Positions 63,748-64,000 of a DNA stretch of 64,000 nucleotides are shown one piece after another; within the stretch, counting starts at the first letter, position 1; every line of letters begins with the position of its first letter. The notes under the pieces were generated by a model. It ran no database searches and was not told the DNA's origin. It saw nothing but the letters and a program-made list of their open reading frames with translations. The stretch comes from Altererythrobacter sp. B11 (lineage in GTDB: Bacteria > Pseudomonadota > Alphaproteobacteria > Sphingomonadales > Sphingomonadaceae). Where the stretch lies: positions 1 through 64,000 of the forward strand of contig NZ_AP018498.1 of assembly GCF_003569745.1 (NCBI RefSeq), given 5' to 3'. The position numbers and the translations under genes are program-made.

Positions 63748-64000
63748 ATGCGCAACGCGCCCAAGGCCGGCGAATATGCCCTTGATCCGGCCCTGAAACG
63801 ACTGAACGGGCTTACTCCGCTGGATGAACCTGCCACGGCGGCGCTGCGCCAGGCCTTTGCGGGCGCATGGCGGGTGCCCGCGGCGCACGAATTGCAACAG
63901 GAAGGCAAGGAAGTGCCCAAGGCCCGGCTGTTGCTGGGCGGATGGGCCGCGCGGTTCCGCATATTGGAGGACGGACGGCGCCAGCTGATCAGCCTGTTCC
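63748..64000 (+). CDS. Crp/Fnr family transcriptional regulator, partial
   Basis: The first 84 residues are in the window: MRNAPKAGEYALDPALKRLNG then LTPLDEPATAALRQAFAG and EGKEVPKARLLLGGWAARFR, ending DGRRQLISLF. This is the cyclic-nucleotide-binding-like N-terminal domain of Crp/Fnr regulators. The rest, with the DNA-binding helix-turn-helix, lies beyond the window. A GTG directly before the ATG (63745) is an alternative start. No cysteine cluster of the FNR type is seen in the visible part. Confidence 0.75.
   Translation, partial: MRNAPKAGEYALDPALKRLNGLTPLDEPATAALRQAFAGAWRVPAAHELQQEGKEVPKARLLLGGWAARFRILEDGRRQLISLF

Noticed and set aside
1-64000. CRISPR array, tRNA or rRNA genes
   Set aside because: No regularly spaced repeats, cloverleaf-like segments or conserved rRNA stretches were found by reading; a covariance-model scan would be needed to exclude small RNAs.

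Overview
This is a GC-rich chromosomal segment from an alphaproteobacterium, most likely Sphingomonadales (Erythrobacteraceae-like). The evidence is the dnaA, rpmH-rnpA-yidD-yidC-engB and UPF0262/dnaB/rpoZ gene content, the many short ATGA/GTGA/TTGA gene overlaps, and TonB-receptor iron uptake. Base 1 is the dnaA start codon, so the sequence was probably linearised at dnaA and the replication origin is not visible.

Layout. 1-16.3 kb is core chromosome: dnaA, a DUF983 protein, a ThiF/MoeB-type E1 enzyme, cobB, dapB, nth, a dicarboxylate/amino-acid symporter, dapE, a GST, a TonB receptor operon behind a Fur-like palindrome, and the ribosomal protein L34/YidC cluster. At 16344 comM (yifB) begins but is cut at 17521. 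Its last 106 codons lie 28.7 kb away at 46217-46535. Between them sits a complete Tn7-like transposon, 17522-46211, with matching TGTGAA ends and a 5-bp target duplication (GCCGA).

The transposon. The right end carries tnsA, tnsB, tnsC and tniQ, plus a convergent 559-residue gene that may be a divergent TnsE. The cargo looks like a defence island. From left to right it holds tandem MbcA/ParS-type antitoxin genes with an unrecognised partner; degenerate fragments; a tightly overlapping three-gene cassette (DUF2235 alpha/beta hydrolase with membrane segments, coiled-coil membrane protein, DUF4062 protein); and a five-gene cassette (small HTH protein, DUF499 ATPase, DUF3780 protein, DUF1156 DNA methylase, PLD-SNF2 helicase). 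Divergent from the last cassette is a metallophosphoesterase-STAND NTPase gene, broken by an IS1380-family element.

46.2-64 kb is again chromosome: a HAD hydrolase, rpmJ, galE, a lipoprotein, an M14 carboxypeptidase, a class V aminotransferase, katE flanked by 155-bp direct repeats, cdd, a GH25 lysozyme, UPF0262, dnaB, rpoZ and the start of a Crp/Fnr regulator. A second copy of the same IS1380 element (55141-56783, opposite orientation) interrupts a PIN-like membrane protein gene. Removing each IS and one 4-bp duplication restores the host reading frame exactly, so both insertions are recent and undisturbed.

The most promising candidates for an undescribed system are the DUF2235/membrane/DUF4062 cassette and the combination of DUF499/DUF1156/DUF3780/helicase with a divergent metallophosphoesterase-STAND gene on a comM-inserted Tn7-like element.
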